From assembly GCF_032854445.1 (NCBI RefSeq), contig NC_088301.1, positions 52,193,187-52,257,186 of the forward strand: DNA of 64,000 bases, read 5' to 3'. Under the pieces are notes generated by a model. The model did no database searches. It had not been told where the DNA came from and saw nothing but the letters and a program-made list of their open reading frames with translations. Position numbers and translations under genes: made by a program. The first letter of the stretch is position 1. Each line of letters opens with the position of its first letter. Origin of the DNA: Liolophura sinensis (taxonomy: Eukaryota > Mollusca > Polyplacophora > Chitonida > Chitonidae). This document shows positions 51,701 to 61,110 of this stretch, piece by piece.

Positions 51701-52265
51701 AGCATTATGGTGGGTGGAAACCGGGCACAGCCCGAGGGAAACCCACGACCATCCGCGGGTTACTGACAGACCTTCCCACTTACGGCCGGAGAGGAAGCCA
51801 GCATGAGCTGGACTTGAACTCACAGCGACCGCATTGGTGAGGCTCCTGGGTCATTACGCTGCGCTAACCGACTGAGCCACGGAGGCCCCGTGCATGATTG
51901 TAAAATTAATCATTTTATGCTTTCCTGTTTTGAAACACTTATATTGTTCACTTGCATGTGCAGATGCTCAAAGCTTATGACCATGTTATTCAGTGCATTG
52001 AGAGATTTTTTTTTTTTTCCTCCAACCGTATGACTGGAATTTCCCTAATTTGGTGACAATGGCAAACATGACATTTTTGACTTCGAATACAATACTGATG
52101 GATTGAATTCTCTGTGGTTTGTGCTTTATTGCAGGTCTGTTGGATGATGGGACAGTTTTGTATGAGGGCTCCATTGACCTTCTCAGCAGAATTGCCCAGT
52201 TCTGCGAGTATGTTTCCAAACAGCACCAGCTGGAGGGGAGCACTAAAACTGGAGGTGTCAAGTGA
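45661..52265 (+). CDS. GTF3C1: 3' part of a GTF3C1-like gene (largest TFIIIC subunit)
   Basis: Five exons join in frame: 45661-45780, 47433-47710, 48625-48817, 49192-49294 and 52135-52265. They give 274 codons to a TGA. Every junction has an AG acceptor and a GT donor and keeps frame. The peptide runs from VLRVGVVSHRYVSHKHAAPW (a winged-helix-like ending) through a low-complexity linker to PRPWRKPEGWMNRD, then ILQPVSTLELLEVLEDIGAI and SLFSKPSV. This order matches what I know of the C-terminus of the TFIIIC B-box-binding subunit. TFIIIC acts in the nucleus, where it binds the internal promoters of tRNA-type genes and recruits TFIIIB and RNA polymerase III. The full protein is about 2,000 residues in vertebrates, so most of it is missing here. 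The upstream exons are not visible to about 19 kb. Introns are 1652, 914, 374 and 2840 bp. Confidence 0.7.
46101..46385. repeat. Degenerate tandem repeat in a GTF3C1-like intron
   Basis: Three diverged units of about 90-125 bp each start GACCTA or AACCTA, pass through an AACTACTGA-CCAA segment (units 1 and 2), and are separated by TGCAAATGAC. Unit starts are near 46101, 46189 and 46315. Confidence 0.5.
47007..47279 (+). mobile_element. tRNA-derived SINE, sense, in a GTF3C1-like intron
   Basis: Full-length copy with a TGGCACAGTGGGTTATCGTG head, B box GAGTTCAAGTCC, the shared body and an AATAAACAAATAAATAAA tail. It ends about 150 bp before exon b. The 61-codon open frame inside it (47018-47203) is SINE sequence and not a gene. 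The target duplication is unclear. Confidence 0.9.
47433..47710 (+). CDS. GTF3C1: GTF3C1-like exon b (disordered linker)
   Basis: 92 codons plus 2 nt, ending AAAAG before GTCAGA. The peptide is rich in Pro, Thr, Ser, Gln and Asp, then turns basic (SLKRKLGEYEGR). A second CAG acceptor 9 nt downstream (exon start 47442) would drop three residues in frame. This is the least conserved part, as expected for a linker. Confidence 0.65.
48625..48817 (+). CDS. GTF3C1: GTF3C1-like exon c (RPWRKPEGWMNR block)
   Basis: One nucleotide completes the serine codon begun in the previous exon, then 64 codons run to GAG before GTAAGA. It holds the most diagnostic motif, RPWRKPEGWMNRD, then a helix-rich stretch ending LQPVSTLELLE. 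Confidence 0.75.
49192..49294 (+). CDS. GTF3C1: GTF3C1-like exon d
   Basis: Begins after CATTATTAG and continues in phase 0: VLEDIGAITKVYLRKSNN, then SLFSKPSV. It ends in phase 1 before GTAAAG. The segment continues the block begun in the preceding exon. Confidence 0.72.
51630..51889 (-). mobile_element. tRNA-derived SINE, antisense, in the last GTF3C1-like intron
   Basis: Full-length minus-strand copy flanked by a perfect 12-bp target duplication, GTGCATGATTGT, at 51618-51629 and 51890-51901. It lies 245 bp before the terminal exon and in opposite orientation to the SINE at 47007-47279. Confidence 0.92.
52135..52265 (+). CDS. GTF3C1: GTF3C1-like terminal exon
   Basis: Follows TTTATTGCAG and encodes GLLDDGTVLYEGSIDLLSRI, then a short hydrophilic tail to the TGA at 52263-52265. 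No clear AATAAA was found within 500 bp downstream. Confidence 0.7.
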
Positions 52266-53279
52266 TTGCAGGGTTATTACATCCCCAGGTGTTAACTAGT
52301 AATCGAATTAGCAGGCTGTCTAATTTAGGATCCATATGATGTATAACTAGATAATAGAGTACCCCAGAGATACTCCCCCGAGGATAATTTTGCTGAACAT
52401 GGGTAGATTGAACATCTGCCTGAGAGTTCTAAACAGAAATGGCTGTGTGGGTTAATTTATCCACTGCTGAACAGGCTCTTATATATGCCTGTGTTATGAT
52501 TTTCATATCTGATATTCATAACTGAGAAGGGCCACATTTTATCTCATATGGAACTCTTAGATTATTATTTCATATGGTTTGTATAATTCACATTGTTGTC
52601 TAGAATCCTTTTAGGTAGTTACATGTATATCTACATCCTCTGGTCATCCCATTTCCAACCTCTACATAATATAGCTATCTTCCTCCCATTGTCTGCAGAG
52701 GATCATGTAAGATTGACATTGTAAAGTTAAAATCTAACTGTACATGTACTTTACTCTTCAGCTGCTAAACTACCATCCTGATAAAAAAAGAAGATTAGCT
52801 GATATGATTATGGTGTATGCACATTTGCTTATAGAGCTTGGCACATTTGATTTTGTCATCAAGAAGGATCTTGCTTTTCATTTTGCTTCATAAATTGGAT
52901 AAGCATAACTTCTTCATCTATATTTTGTAAGCATGCTCTCAGTAATACTTAATTTTTTAATGTCTACCAATTATAAAACAAAGATGTACTGATGTGTTGT
53001 ATAGACTATAAAGAATAGTCACGGATGAATTCACATAAATATATTGTTCTTTTATTGATATCTTTTCACATTTATTGTGATATAATTTGTATACTTATGT
53101 TTTAGTATTTAGAACTGGTCAAGTAAAGTGGATTTTTTGTATACCATGTGCTAGGAGTCCTTGTGTTAAATTGTATGGAAATATGTTACCAAGTCAGACA
53201 ATAATCTTTTCATGGCATCTTGCTGACTCAGGGGGTTGAAGCCCTGGTTTGCTGTGGCTACCATGCCCTTGAGCCATGA
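52266..53279 (+). other. 3' flank of the GTF3C1-like gene
   Basis: AT-rich non-coding sequence that presumably includes the 3' UTR. No canonical AATAAA close to the stop and no other feature was recognised. Confidence 0.4.
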
Positions 53280-53414
53280 AATTTTGTGTTCAAATTCAGC
53301 TTTTGCTGTTTTGGCTGTGGCTTTAAGTCCAGAAGTTTGTCAGTCAGCTGACACTTGACTGTTTCTTGAGCTGTTCTTGAGTAGTCTGTGAAACACCCAT
53401 CAAGTGATCAATCA
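53280..53414 (+). mobile_element. Old, internally shortened SINE relic
   Basis: It keeps the SINE order in degraded form: GTGTTCAAATTCAGCTTTTG (B box and body), then AAGTTTGTCAGTCAGCTGAC, then TTCTTGAGTAGTCTGTGAAA and CACCCATCAA. The middle of the body, about 70 bp, is missing, and there is no TAAA tail. Confidence 0.55.
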
Positions 53415-53862
53415 TGGGAATTTGGTTTATTGTTTATTGAAATTCAGAATATTCTAAGAGCAAAACAGCCTGCTTAACTTGTATCAAGAGAATGGTAAAA
53501 CAGATGGCAGTAAAAGGCAGTAAAACTTGAATGTGAAGTTGTTTATATCCAAACATATGTATTTAATATGAATTATGATGAATATATTAAAAAAAAAAAA
53601 AAACAGTTTAAACTCATTTGTTTAAGAGAGCACATTTTAGTGCACAAATACATCTTCATTTATAACATTATTACGCAAAGACAATATATACCAAAAGATG
53701 GCCCCAAATAGGAAAAGTCTAAAAAATTATTGATGAACACACGCACAGCAAACTTTTAGCACTCTTCGCTGTGAACTTCATGTATTTCTTATGTTTTCTC
53801 CACCTTGAAAATGTGGCACACTTAAAATCTAAAATGTGTATGTTTCCCATGACTGAGTATAC

Positions 53863-54094
53863 TCACAGAACCCGTTGCATTTGAGGTTTTCTGACATGTC
53901 CAACCAAATTCCAATTAAGTTTTACGTTGATGTCATTGATAATTAGGGTACTATTGTAGGGGTTGTGCCATGGTCCAGCATGCAGAATAATGTATAAACT
54001 GTGCCGTTAATTAAAACTCTCTTAATCAAAGGCTTCTGTAAACCGACGTCCATGTAGGCCAGAGTGCGTCCGTCGTCGTTACTGATTTCGGGCT
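53863..54094 (-). pseudogene. PHR-domain relic 2 of a BTB-PHR gene
   Basis: On the minus strand one frame reads EPEISNDDGRTLAYMDVGLQ and continues through KPLIKRVLINGTVYTL. The likely continuation (SLYIILHAGPWHNPYN, then INDINVKLNW) is in another frame, so a frameshift breaks it. The pattern V-L-x-KP followed by G-x-x-Y-x-L matches the end of a PHR domain and parallels relic 1 and the intact gene at 57.8 kb. No BTB or BACK part is attached. Confidence 0.5.
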
Positions 54095-54402
54095 CCAGTC
54101 ACCTGTGTCGCTCCCATCACGTGAGGGGGTGTGTGTAATTTCTTCGTTACCAGCACCAACCTTCAAGCAAGACTTTAGAATCACCTTAGATTTGATTGCA
54201 CTTCCTGCTGTAGCAGCTGTATATATTGCTTTCCTTTCAGCTTGGTTTTGTGGAAGAGAGTAGATTGTGACGCTGAGCTTATACCAACGCCCGTCCGTTA
54301 GTTCAACTGGCTTGGGTAGATCCAGAGTTACGCACATGTGGGTCAGTCTGCGCCCATCATCCTTACTAATTTCGGGCTCTGATTACCCGTGTCGCCCCCA
54401 TC
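54057..54402. repeat. Direct repeats of about 63 bp at the heads of the two PHR relics
   Basis: 54057-54119 and 54340-54402 align over about 63 bp at roughly 76% identity. Both contain CTGATTTCGGGCTC-like and CCTGTGTCGCTCCCATC-like segments. On the minus strand each precedes a PHR fragment, so the unit was probably duplicated together with the PHR piece. Confidence 0.7.
54153..54380 (-). pseudogene. PHR-domain relic 1, close paralogue of the intact BTB-PHR gene
   Basis: This minus-strand fragment reads CVTLDLPKPVELTDGRWYKL and matches CITVDLPKPVDLTDGRWYKL of the intact gene. DNA identity to about 57875-58055 is roughly 85% by eye. After TIYS the frame shifts (LPQNQAERK here, HKTMLKGKQ in the intact gene) and is restored at GSAIKSKVILKS, so two compensating indels keep an open frame that no longer encodes the family sequence. 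It has no BTB or BACK exons and no start. Confidence 0.75.
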
Positions 54403-54750
54403 CTAAGTGACCGGCTCCGTTGGTAGAGTGTCCGCTTCGGTAGTAGTAGATCCAGGGTCAATCCTTGATCGGGTCACACCTAAGACCTTAACAGAGGAAT
54501 TTGTAGCTTCCTCGCTGTGTGGTCAGCATTAAGGCAACGACTGGTAGACGCGTATCAGTATAATGGCTTGTGTGGAGGCGGCTCACTTCGCTTCGGTAAG
54601 TCGTCTCAGTGAAGCACTAGATAAAAGAGGGGTGGAAATCCGTCCTGCAACAAGGAGGCACATTTCATGCACTCTATGGGTTCCTTCATCGTCATATGAC
54701 TGAAAAATTGTTAAGCACAACATTAAACCTTAAGCAGTCACTCCCTTCCC
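54403..54750 (+). mobile_element. Second tRNA-derived SINE family
   Basis: The head has an A box (CCGGCTCCGTTGGTAGAGTG) and a B box-like GGGTCAATCCTTGATCGGGT. The body is unrelated to the TAAA-tailed SINEs. The 3' end reads GTTAAGCACAACATTAAACC, a tail type found in many mollusc SINEs. It starts immediately beside the duplicated 63-bp unit. Confidence 0.7.
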
Positions 54751-56411
54751 AAGAGAAATTTCTTCGAAAAACACCAGCGCAAAAAGGGACCGATATTCAG
54801 TGTGGTGTAATTCCTGTTAAAATACCCTTGTGGCATATCTGGGGTCTCGACATCAGTTACAAGTCGACAGCTATACAACTGTACTAGCCTACTTGGCAAA
54901 TGCCGATGGCCTCTACACCCTTACAGCATATATACTTTACAAATTTTATTAAAATAATCGAAATTAACTGAACCTCGATCTAGTGCGAAAGCGTAAACGG
55001 TGGCTGGTTTTGTAAGGACGTTTAATGGCTTCTGTGAGGTAACCGCTCATCCCAACTGGATTCTATTAAATCAGTTACAGGTAACCGATACAGTGTTTCA
55101 AAATCCCAAAGGCCAGTTTTCTCACGAGGATATGCGCATCGCATAAGTTAAGTATGTCTGAACTTATTGAATTACATCTGCGTCACGAATTTTATTGCAA
55201 TGTACAAAAAAAAACACATTTATTTCCTTAAGAGAGGAAAACTACCGTCAGATTATTGCCTAAAAGTGCACAAGTAGGAGAAAAGTTCGTTACATCTGAG
55301 AACAAGTTGGATGATTTGTGTCTTCGCTTGAAGACGGTATAAAAAGGTCATACTTTCCTTATTTAAGCAACCATTGATGTGGACGGCCAAGGGGAAGTTA
55401 CTCCCATCATCCTTGAGGAAAAATGGACAGGCGGTGTAAGGCAGTCTAACCTACAAAGCTCGCTCCCCGTTTTCGGCCAACATCGCATTCACATCGCTAA
55501 CACCATGAAGAACAAGCAACTACAAAGACCAGTAATGCGCGAAACAGTAAGAGGTATCATGCACCGTGAATGATCTGGGTTGGAAACTGCACGCACATCT
55601 TTGTCCACAACCCGTAAGCCACATGCTTTGCTGCTTTATAACGTAACTCGACGAAGGTTGTTGGAAAGTGCGGAGAGTGCTTTGCAATCATGAAATCCTG
55701 TTTCTGTCCTTCTGTTGAACATGAAACCGTAGAGTGTCAGTAGTATTTCAGGATACAACAAAAACTCATGAGGAAATTAGTTAAAATATAAATTTTAAAC
55801 CGAAAGACGAAAGATGATACTGGAATCTGGTCGGTCACATATAAAATGTCACATCCGGCCGTTTGATATTTTTACCTTAGGTAGCATTTTGGACTACATA
55901 TTGTAACTGTACAAGGCTTCCAGATCTTCCCTTAGCACCATCGTATAATCGTTACAGATATTCTTCATTGTGTATATCCGATGTGATTACAGTACATTTC
56001 TCATGTACAGATATAGTTATAACCAGGCCCTCTAAGCTGATGGTGTGCATGTAATGTACCTCTTCATGCATTATCCCGATATTTGTTCATGGATGCAATT
56101 TTTTCCTTAATGTCTCTTGCAACGGAAATCAATGGTAAATTATTCGAGGATACTTATTTGACTTCTGATAAAATGGGACATGAGTGAAAGAAAACACAGG
56201 GAATTTACACAAGTGCTAATTAATTTAAACAATGCCCGACCTTTAAAAGAATAAAGACATACCTGTATGCTTTCATGTGTATCCGAGATGTAAAATAAGT
56301 CACCTGTAGAAAGTTTTCCCCTATACAAACATGACAATGGTTTATACGTCATTGACCACATGATAATTATCCCTTCACATGCAATGTTAATTGCATAATT
56401 GTTTCATCCAG
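54751..56411. other. Non-coding stretch, CpG-richer than the left part of the window
   Basis: No certain gene. A TATA-like GTATAAAAAGG at about 55338 precedes a 64-codon frame near 55379-55573 that matches nothing known. Confidence 0.4.
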
Positions 56412-56710
56412 AACAGGACGTCGAAAACACGAACTACAACAGGAATGAACAATATATACACCCAGTTGACTTAGAGGAATACAGAATCGACGCTGAATCG
56501 ATGACAGTGGTGATAGGGTTCCTTGGGTTGATTTGTACAGCCTTGGTCACGCTTGACATACCTAAAATTCAGCTTAGACAAAGCATAGCCAGGACTAGCC
56601 TATCTATCACACCAGTCAATCAGAATCGATCTTCAGTGTTATCCCACTATAATCCTTTGATGAACTTATTCTTCGAGGGTATTGCAGAACAGATGATCTG
56701 TATTTTGTGA
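56412..56710 (+). CDS. Possible terminal exon encoding one membrane segment
   Basis: After a plausible acceptor (TTTCATCCAG at 56402-56411) a frame of about 98 codons stays open to the TGA at 56708-56710. It has a polar start (QDVENTNYNRNEQ), then a hydrophobic stretch suited to a membrane helix (VVIGFLGLICTALVTL), then a basic, Ser-rich tail. I do not recognise the family and found no upstream partner exon. It could be the last exon of a membrane protein, a relic, or chance. Confidence 0.25.
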
Positions 56711-56944
56711 AGTACAAGTGCATTTCCCAATAAGTTCCTTCAATTTGTAGTGTCTTACATCACAAAAGTTTAGCAAATATGCTTGAAATGTGAACTGTCT
56801 TTGGGCGGCACGCTGTGTCGATATTGTTTCTAATTATATTTAACCAAGGAAGATTTACGCATCTTGCTGATAGATTGACCGAATGAACAAAATCATTGAG
56901 CTGATTGACTTATGGCTCGAGAATTTTTTACCTATAATAATATA

Positions 56945-57075
56945 TAATGGCAACCAGGCAAACAGGCGAGCCCGGCGTAACTCACCTACCTTATCCAGGT
57001 ACCTGACAAACTTTTAAAGCTGCAGCAGTTACAGCGAGATCAGGATTTAATCAGTTCACGTCATGACTCAAGTGG
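56945..57075 (-). mobile_element. Old SINE relic
   Basis: Read against the minus-strand SINE copies, it keeps degraded blocks in order: AACAGGCGAGCCCGGCGTAA, ACCTACCTTATCC, GTACCTGACAAACTTT and a B-box-side AGCGAGATCAGG region. Head and tail are lost. Confidence 0.4.
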
Positions 57076-57817
57076 ACTGTTCAGAATATTAAACTCAATT
57101 AACCGCCGGCAATCCTATAACTGATTGCAGCCATGTAATGCGTCCAATCATGGGAAAATAGCCTCACTGATCAATGGTTTATGGCCAAAAAATATCACGA
57201 GTAAAATACGCTTAAACAACACAGAATTTTCCAATCTGCGATATTCTCGTAGGAGATTATTATATTATAACCACAGTCCGAAGTATATTTCATTCTGGCA
57301 AATCTTGCAGGATATGTATGTGTATATAACATTGAAAAGGTAACGAACACACAAGTGTTTCTTGTGATAAAGGTCATATTTTATTTCGGTCACATGAAGA
57401 GGGTTTCAGTTATTTCTGTCTTCCTCAACTTGGTATACACTTGTCTCGAACCAAACAAACGCGGCCAACTGTATATGTATATAGTTTAGGGTCAGTGGAG
57501 TAACATGTGGATATTAGAGCTGTCTACATACTATTGTTTAAGCGTCAAACGTACGAAAAATCTACATAAGACATATTTTTGTCCCAATTCCTCCCCAGCC
57601 TCGGGAACAAGACAGCATGTGAAGGTATATATCACTGAAGTCCCGCTAATATACAGTAATATATAGAACTTTATAATCAGTAACAATGAAAACTTTAACA
57701 ATGTAATACTATGATAACAAAGCAAACGGTATATCACAGAATCGTTTATAAACAGATTTCAAAGTATTATTTTCGGATCCCAGCCGTACAAAGGTAAGAA
57801 GCAAAAAGCACCAGGGG
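57076..57817. other. Intergenic sequence and 3' flank of the BTB-PHR gene
   Basis: No gene is recognised. The BTB-PHR transcript runs leftward into this stretch. Only imperfect poly(A) signals (AATAATA-like near 57767) are visible. Confidence 0.4.
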
Positions 57818-58955
57818 TTAGTCAGTGCGTAGATAAATGGAATGGATCGGACCATGAGTTGACCCCTGGAAACCAACCTTCAAGCCAGATTCCAGAATCA
57901 CCTTAGATTTTATGGCACTTCCTAGAAGCTGTATATATTGTTTTCCTTTCAGCATAGTTTTGTGGGAGGAGTAGATTGTGACGCTGAGCTTATACCAACG
58001 CCCGTCCGTAAGGTCAACTGGCTTGGGTAGATCCACAGTTATGCACTTGGTTTCCTTGGAGGTGAATGGAAAACAGAAACTGCTGACAGCTAAGTCTTTG
58101 GACGGTCTGTCGAAAAAATCGTCGTCCGAGTCGGACTCGGTGTTCATGCTGAGATATTCCAGCTCTATGGTTACAAGATGACTGTTGGCAAAATACTCGT
58201 CCTCCATATCACATCTGATGACAGCGTTCAAGAGCCCCAAGCTGACCAGACGAGCCTGTTGGACCTGTTCTCTTTTTTTAGTGAAAGTGACCTGAAATTT
58301 GATGGCCTCTGTTCTGCAACCCTTGGACATGTTGTTCCGCCGGAAGCCGTCTTGCATTCTCGAGATCATCACGCTCGGTAAACTGCGCCTTGCGTTATTG
58401 CAAAACTCTACGGGCTTCTTTGTCTCCGAAGCATGGTAACGGAACAGGTCTATGACTTCTTCGTTCGTCAACAAACCTTCACGTGACACGACTTCAGAAA
58501 ATGTCTGTAACGGAATGTGTGGGAAGCGAAGCTGATAGAATGCGTCGCCTAAAACTTTTCGTTTGTTCTCTCCGGTGACTCGTAATTCCTGTCGACTGCA
58601 TTCCGAACCTGCCCAAACAACAGCGGCTTGGTACACTTCACACTCGTCCAATCTCAAATCGTCGCTTTCAAGAATCAGTCCCAACGTGGATGGCGTCAAC
58701 ATCGTGAAACCTTCAGTCCTAAAAACCTGGCTGGCATTTTCGTCTATAAATTTCCGGCATCTGGTCTGAAGGCGTGTCAAGTCATACAGAAACGCCTGAT
58801 CCAGTATACAACATACATTCTCAGTGGTGACAGAGTTCTCCATATATGACGCACATATTTCTGCCAGCAACGGAATTCTGTACTTATGGGCTGCCTGCAT
58901 GGTTTCAATGGCTTCAGAACTCGAGTTGAACTCCGACCGATCGGTATACATAAAT
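57818..58955 (-). CDS. BTB-PHR gene, second coding exon
   Basis: Begins ATTTATG after CTTGCAG and stays open for 379 codons. It encodes the end of the BTB fold, the whole BACK region and the PHR domain. Carrying BACK and PHR in one exon makes it a convenient unit for the duplication that left the nearby PHR relics. The C-terminus (after LKVGF) is shorter than in vertebrate BTBD6. Confidence 0.88.
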
Positions 58956-59659
58956 CTGCAAGAAAAAAGAGCTTCAAATATTTGGAAGTATTAGGACCCT
59001 ACCCAAAACTTGTATACCTTAAGCCAGAAGATTTAGAAAAATCCTCAGCCAAATAATATACATACGTTCAAATATGAGGACATATGAAAGTATATAATGT
59101 CCATAGAGACTAATACAGTTGTAATTAGATAGCGTATACATTGCATCTGTAAACTCCAAAACTCCAAAAATCCAAAAGTATGTACATCAGTCATACATGG
59201 TGAAACTTTCATCAATACTGGTCAGCTTCCAGTCATTAACATCGACAGTAAAGAACATGAAGTATATGAAGGATAATTTCCATTCCAAAAATGCGAAAGA
59301 GAAAAAATTAAATTCATGTAATAAAACTTGCTAGAAGAACTGCGTGCTTACAGGTGGCTTAATTACAAGGACTGGATTCAACCTTACTTAATCATAGCCT
59401 TGAAAGCAGATGAGGTGTTGTCAATAATCTTTACAGTTTCTCCGGCCGGCAGTGCACCACAGAACATCGTCTCGAAAACCGGACTACGTATCCCAAGGAT
59501 AAACTTGTGTGCTGGGATGTTGACAATTGGGTGTTCATTTGGAAATATAAAGGTGATGTCGGATAAGTGGGAGCTCAAGAAGAGTTGGGATGTGCACTCT
59601 AAAAGAGACTTATTCAACTGCCAGTCCAGTGGTACTTCAGGGTTCAGACCGCTCATCAT
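57818..59659 (-). CDS. BTB-BACK-PHR protein (BTBD6/BTBD3-like)
   Basis: Two coding exons (59659-59388 and 58955-57818) are joined across a 432-bp intron (donor GTAAGG, acceptor CTTGCAG) and give 469 residues, a usual length for the family. The BTB fold spans about residues 25-125, with SDITF at 33-37 and IPAHKFILG near 48-56. The junction restores the BTB phrase AMIKFMYTD. A BACK-type helical region follows to about 260 (ENVCCILDQA, VYQAAVVWA). A diverged PHR domain (about 311-469) carries an acidic insert near 364-378 and DLPKPVDLTDGRWYKL. Such proteins are cullin-3 substrate adaptors in cytoplasm or nucleus. The substrate is unknown. An in-frame ATG at 59686 lies upstream of the acceptor at 59665-59666, so the start is ATG 59659 or ATG 59656. 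Two PHR relics lie 3.5-4 kb downstream. Confidence 0.88.
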
Positions 59660-59664
59660 CAATT
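59388..59664 (-). CDS. BTB-PHR gene, first coding exon
   Basis: The acceptor GTGGTTGCAG precedes AATTGATGATGAGC, and the exon ends AA before GTAAGG. Coding starts 5 or 8 nt into the exon. It encodes most of the BTB fold, from PLDWQLNKSLLE to FKAMI. The last two nucleotides complete a Lys codon with the next exon. Confidence 0.8.
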
Positions 59665-59938
59665 CTGCAACCACAAAAAAGCGCAATGAATCATTGAAAC
59701 CACTGTGGAAAAGAATTATATAAATGGGAAATCAACGCTGTCATAAGAGGAATGACACGCGCAGCGTAACACTGAGCATACACAGTTGTATAGGTGCACA
59801 TTGTTACATGTATAGGCTATAACGAATAAAAAGAAAGAATTATTCTCAAATTTCATACTCCTATAGCGTTCAGAGTAAGGGGCCAGGTTACTTGGGTAAA
59901 GGCCTAAGCTTAAACTAGTCTGTACGGTCATTTGAGAT

Positions 59939-60010
<72 letters not shown>
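59939..60010. repeat. Compound microsatellite (TA)13(GA)23
   Basis: Uninterrupted TA dinucleotides pass directly into uninterrupted GA dinucleotides. It lies in the predicted 5' intron of the BTB-PHR gene and is likely polymorphic. Confidence 0.97.
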
Positions 60011-60012
<2 letters not shown>

Positions 60013-60221
60013 TTATCAGCGTTTGTTTGGCATGCTGAAATCAGGCCTCATTATAAAGAGAAGAAGGCTTTTAGCCCTATTATAACATTAACACGTTTCT
60101 GAAACGGGTCTGGACTTATCAGGCTACTCTTAACATTCGGCAGTGGCAAATATTTGCAGCCACATGGGACAAGCTACCGGTATACAGAAATAACCGATTC
60201 ACACCTGTGTACTGTACACGC

Positions 60222-60344
60222 ATTGCACTTAGCCACAGGTGGCTAATTCAACTCCTCTCTTTATATCAGGCTGACGGACTATCGTACTCCGCCAGTCCTA
60301 TATAAAGGGAGGAGTTGAAGTAGTCACCTGGGGCTACATTGCAT
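60222..60344. repeat. 123-bp imperfect palindrome in the BTB-PHR 5' intron
   Basis: Arms of about 57 bp (60222-60278 and 60288-60344) are inverted copies with a 9-bp centre (CTATCGTAC). Matching segments include TTCAACTCCTC against GAGGAGTTGAA and CTTTATAT against ATATAAAG. By eye about 80-85% of positions pair. It may be a small inverted-repeat transposon or a folded-back insertion. Confidence 0.85.
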
Positions 60345-61012
60345 TATACAACCTTGTCCTCAAAAGTGTATAAACCCTACCTGTTGACGTACCTATGACA
60401 CCGTAAAGCCTGGCCAGCGATAGTGGTTATTCCCCATTTCACGAAGATAACTGGGGAATTCCGCCGCTCTACAGCTTGGTATCCCACGTTTAACCTATCA
60501 CAGCCTTCGGTGTGTACATGGAGGAGAGGATTGTTGTGACACCGTCATACATAACACGTACACAGTACCCACATACACACCTACATACTGTCACAGTAAC
60601 TAACAGTAGGCTCTATATGCGGGAATGCTGCTGAAGACATGACTTGTCCCATAGGAAATGCATGGGCAGTTGCACGGTTGAGACTATATTACAGTATATA
60701 TAAGCTGATGACTTTATTAGTCGCCGACTCTCTTCTCAAATGGTCACTGTAAACAGCAAGTTTTTCAAGGAACTGATATCCCTACGAAGTGACAACAACC
60801 TCGTCTCAAAATACCCAAATGAATGCACGTCATGCTATCCGCTGTATCAGGTTGTGTGTAACGGTACACTTCCGTGTTGAAAGTATCCAGTAAACTCCAG
60901 CCACCACATGTGGTATAACTGATCAATATAACGTGGTGATAAACGACAGTGCGTATGTAATGTTGATAGCACACAGCTTACGGATACTCTATCGGTTCAA
61001 AATTAGACTTAC

Positions 61013-61110
61013 CTGGACCACGGCCAACTCAAAACGACAGCGCTTAGGTAGAAACCTCCAAATACAGCAGGCCATGTTCCCTGAAGCAAACACCAAGGAA
61101 GGGACGTAAC
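61013..61110 (-). promoter_or_regulatory. Predicted 5' leader exon of the BTB-PHR gene with a uORF
   Basis: On the minus strand CCAG followed by GTAAGTC at 61013/61012 is a strong donor with no competing coding frame. An ATG at 61075 (context AACATGG) opens a 22-codon uORF that runs across the junction into the next exon and stops at TGA 59661-59659, overlapping the BTB ATG. The transcription start is unknown, so the right end is a guess. The intron would be 59665-61012. Confidence 0.45.

Noticed and set aside
55338-55573. TATA-box gene on +
   Set aside because: The ATG downstream of the TATA-like motif gives only about 20 codons, and the longer frame has no ATG near its start.
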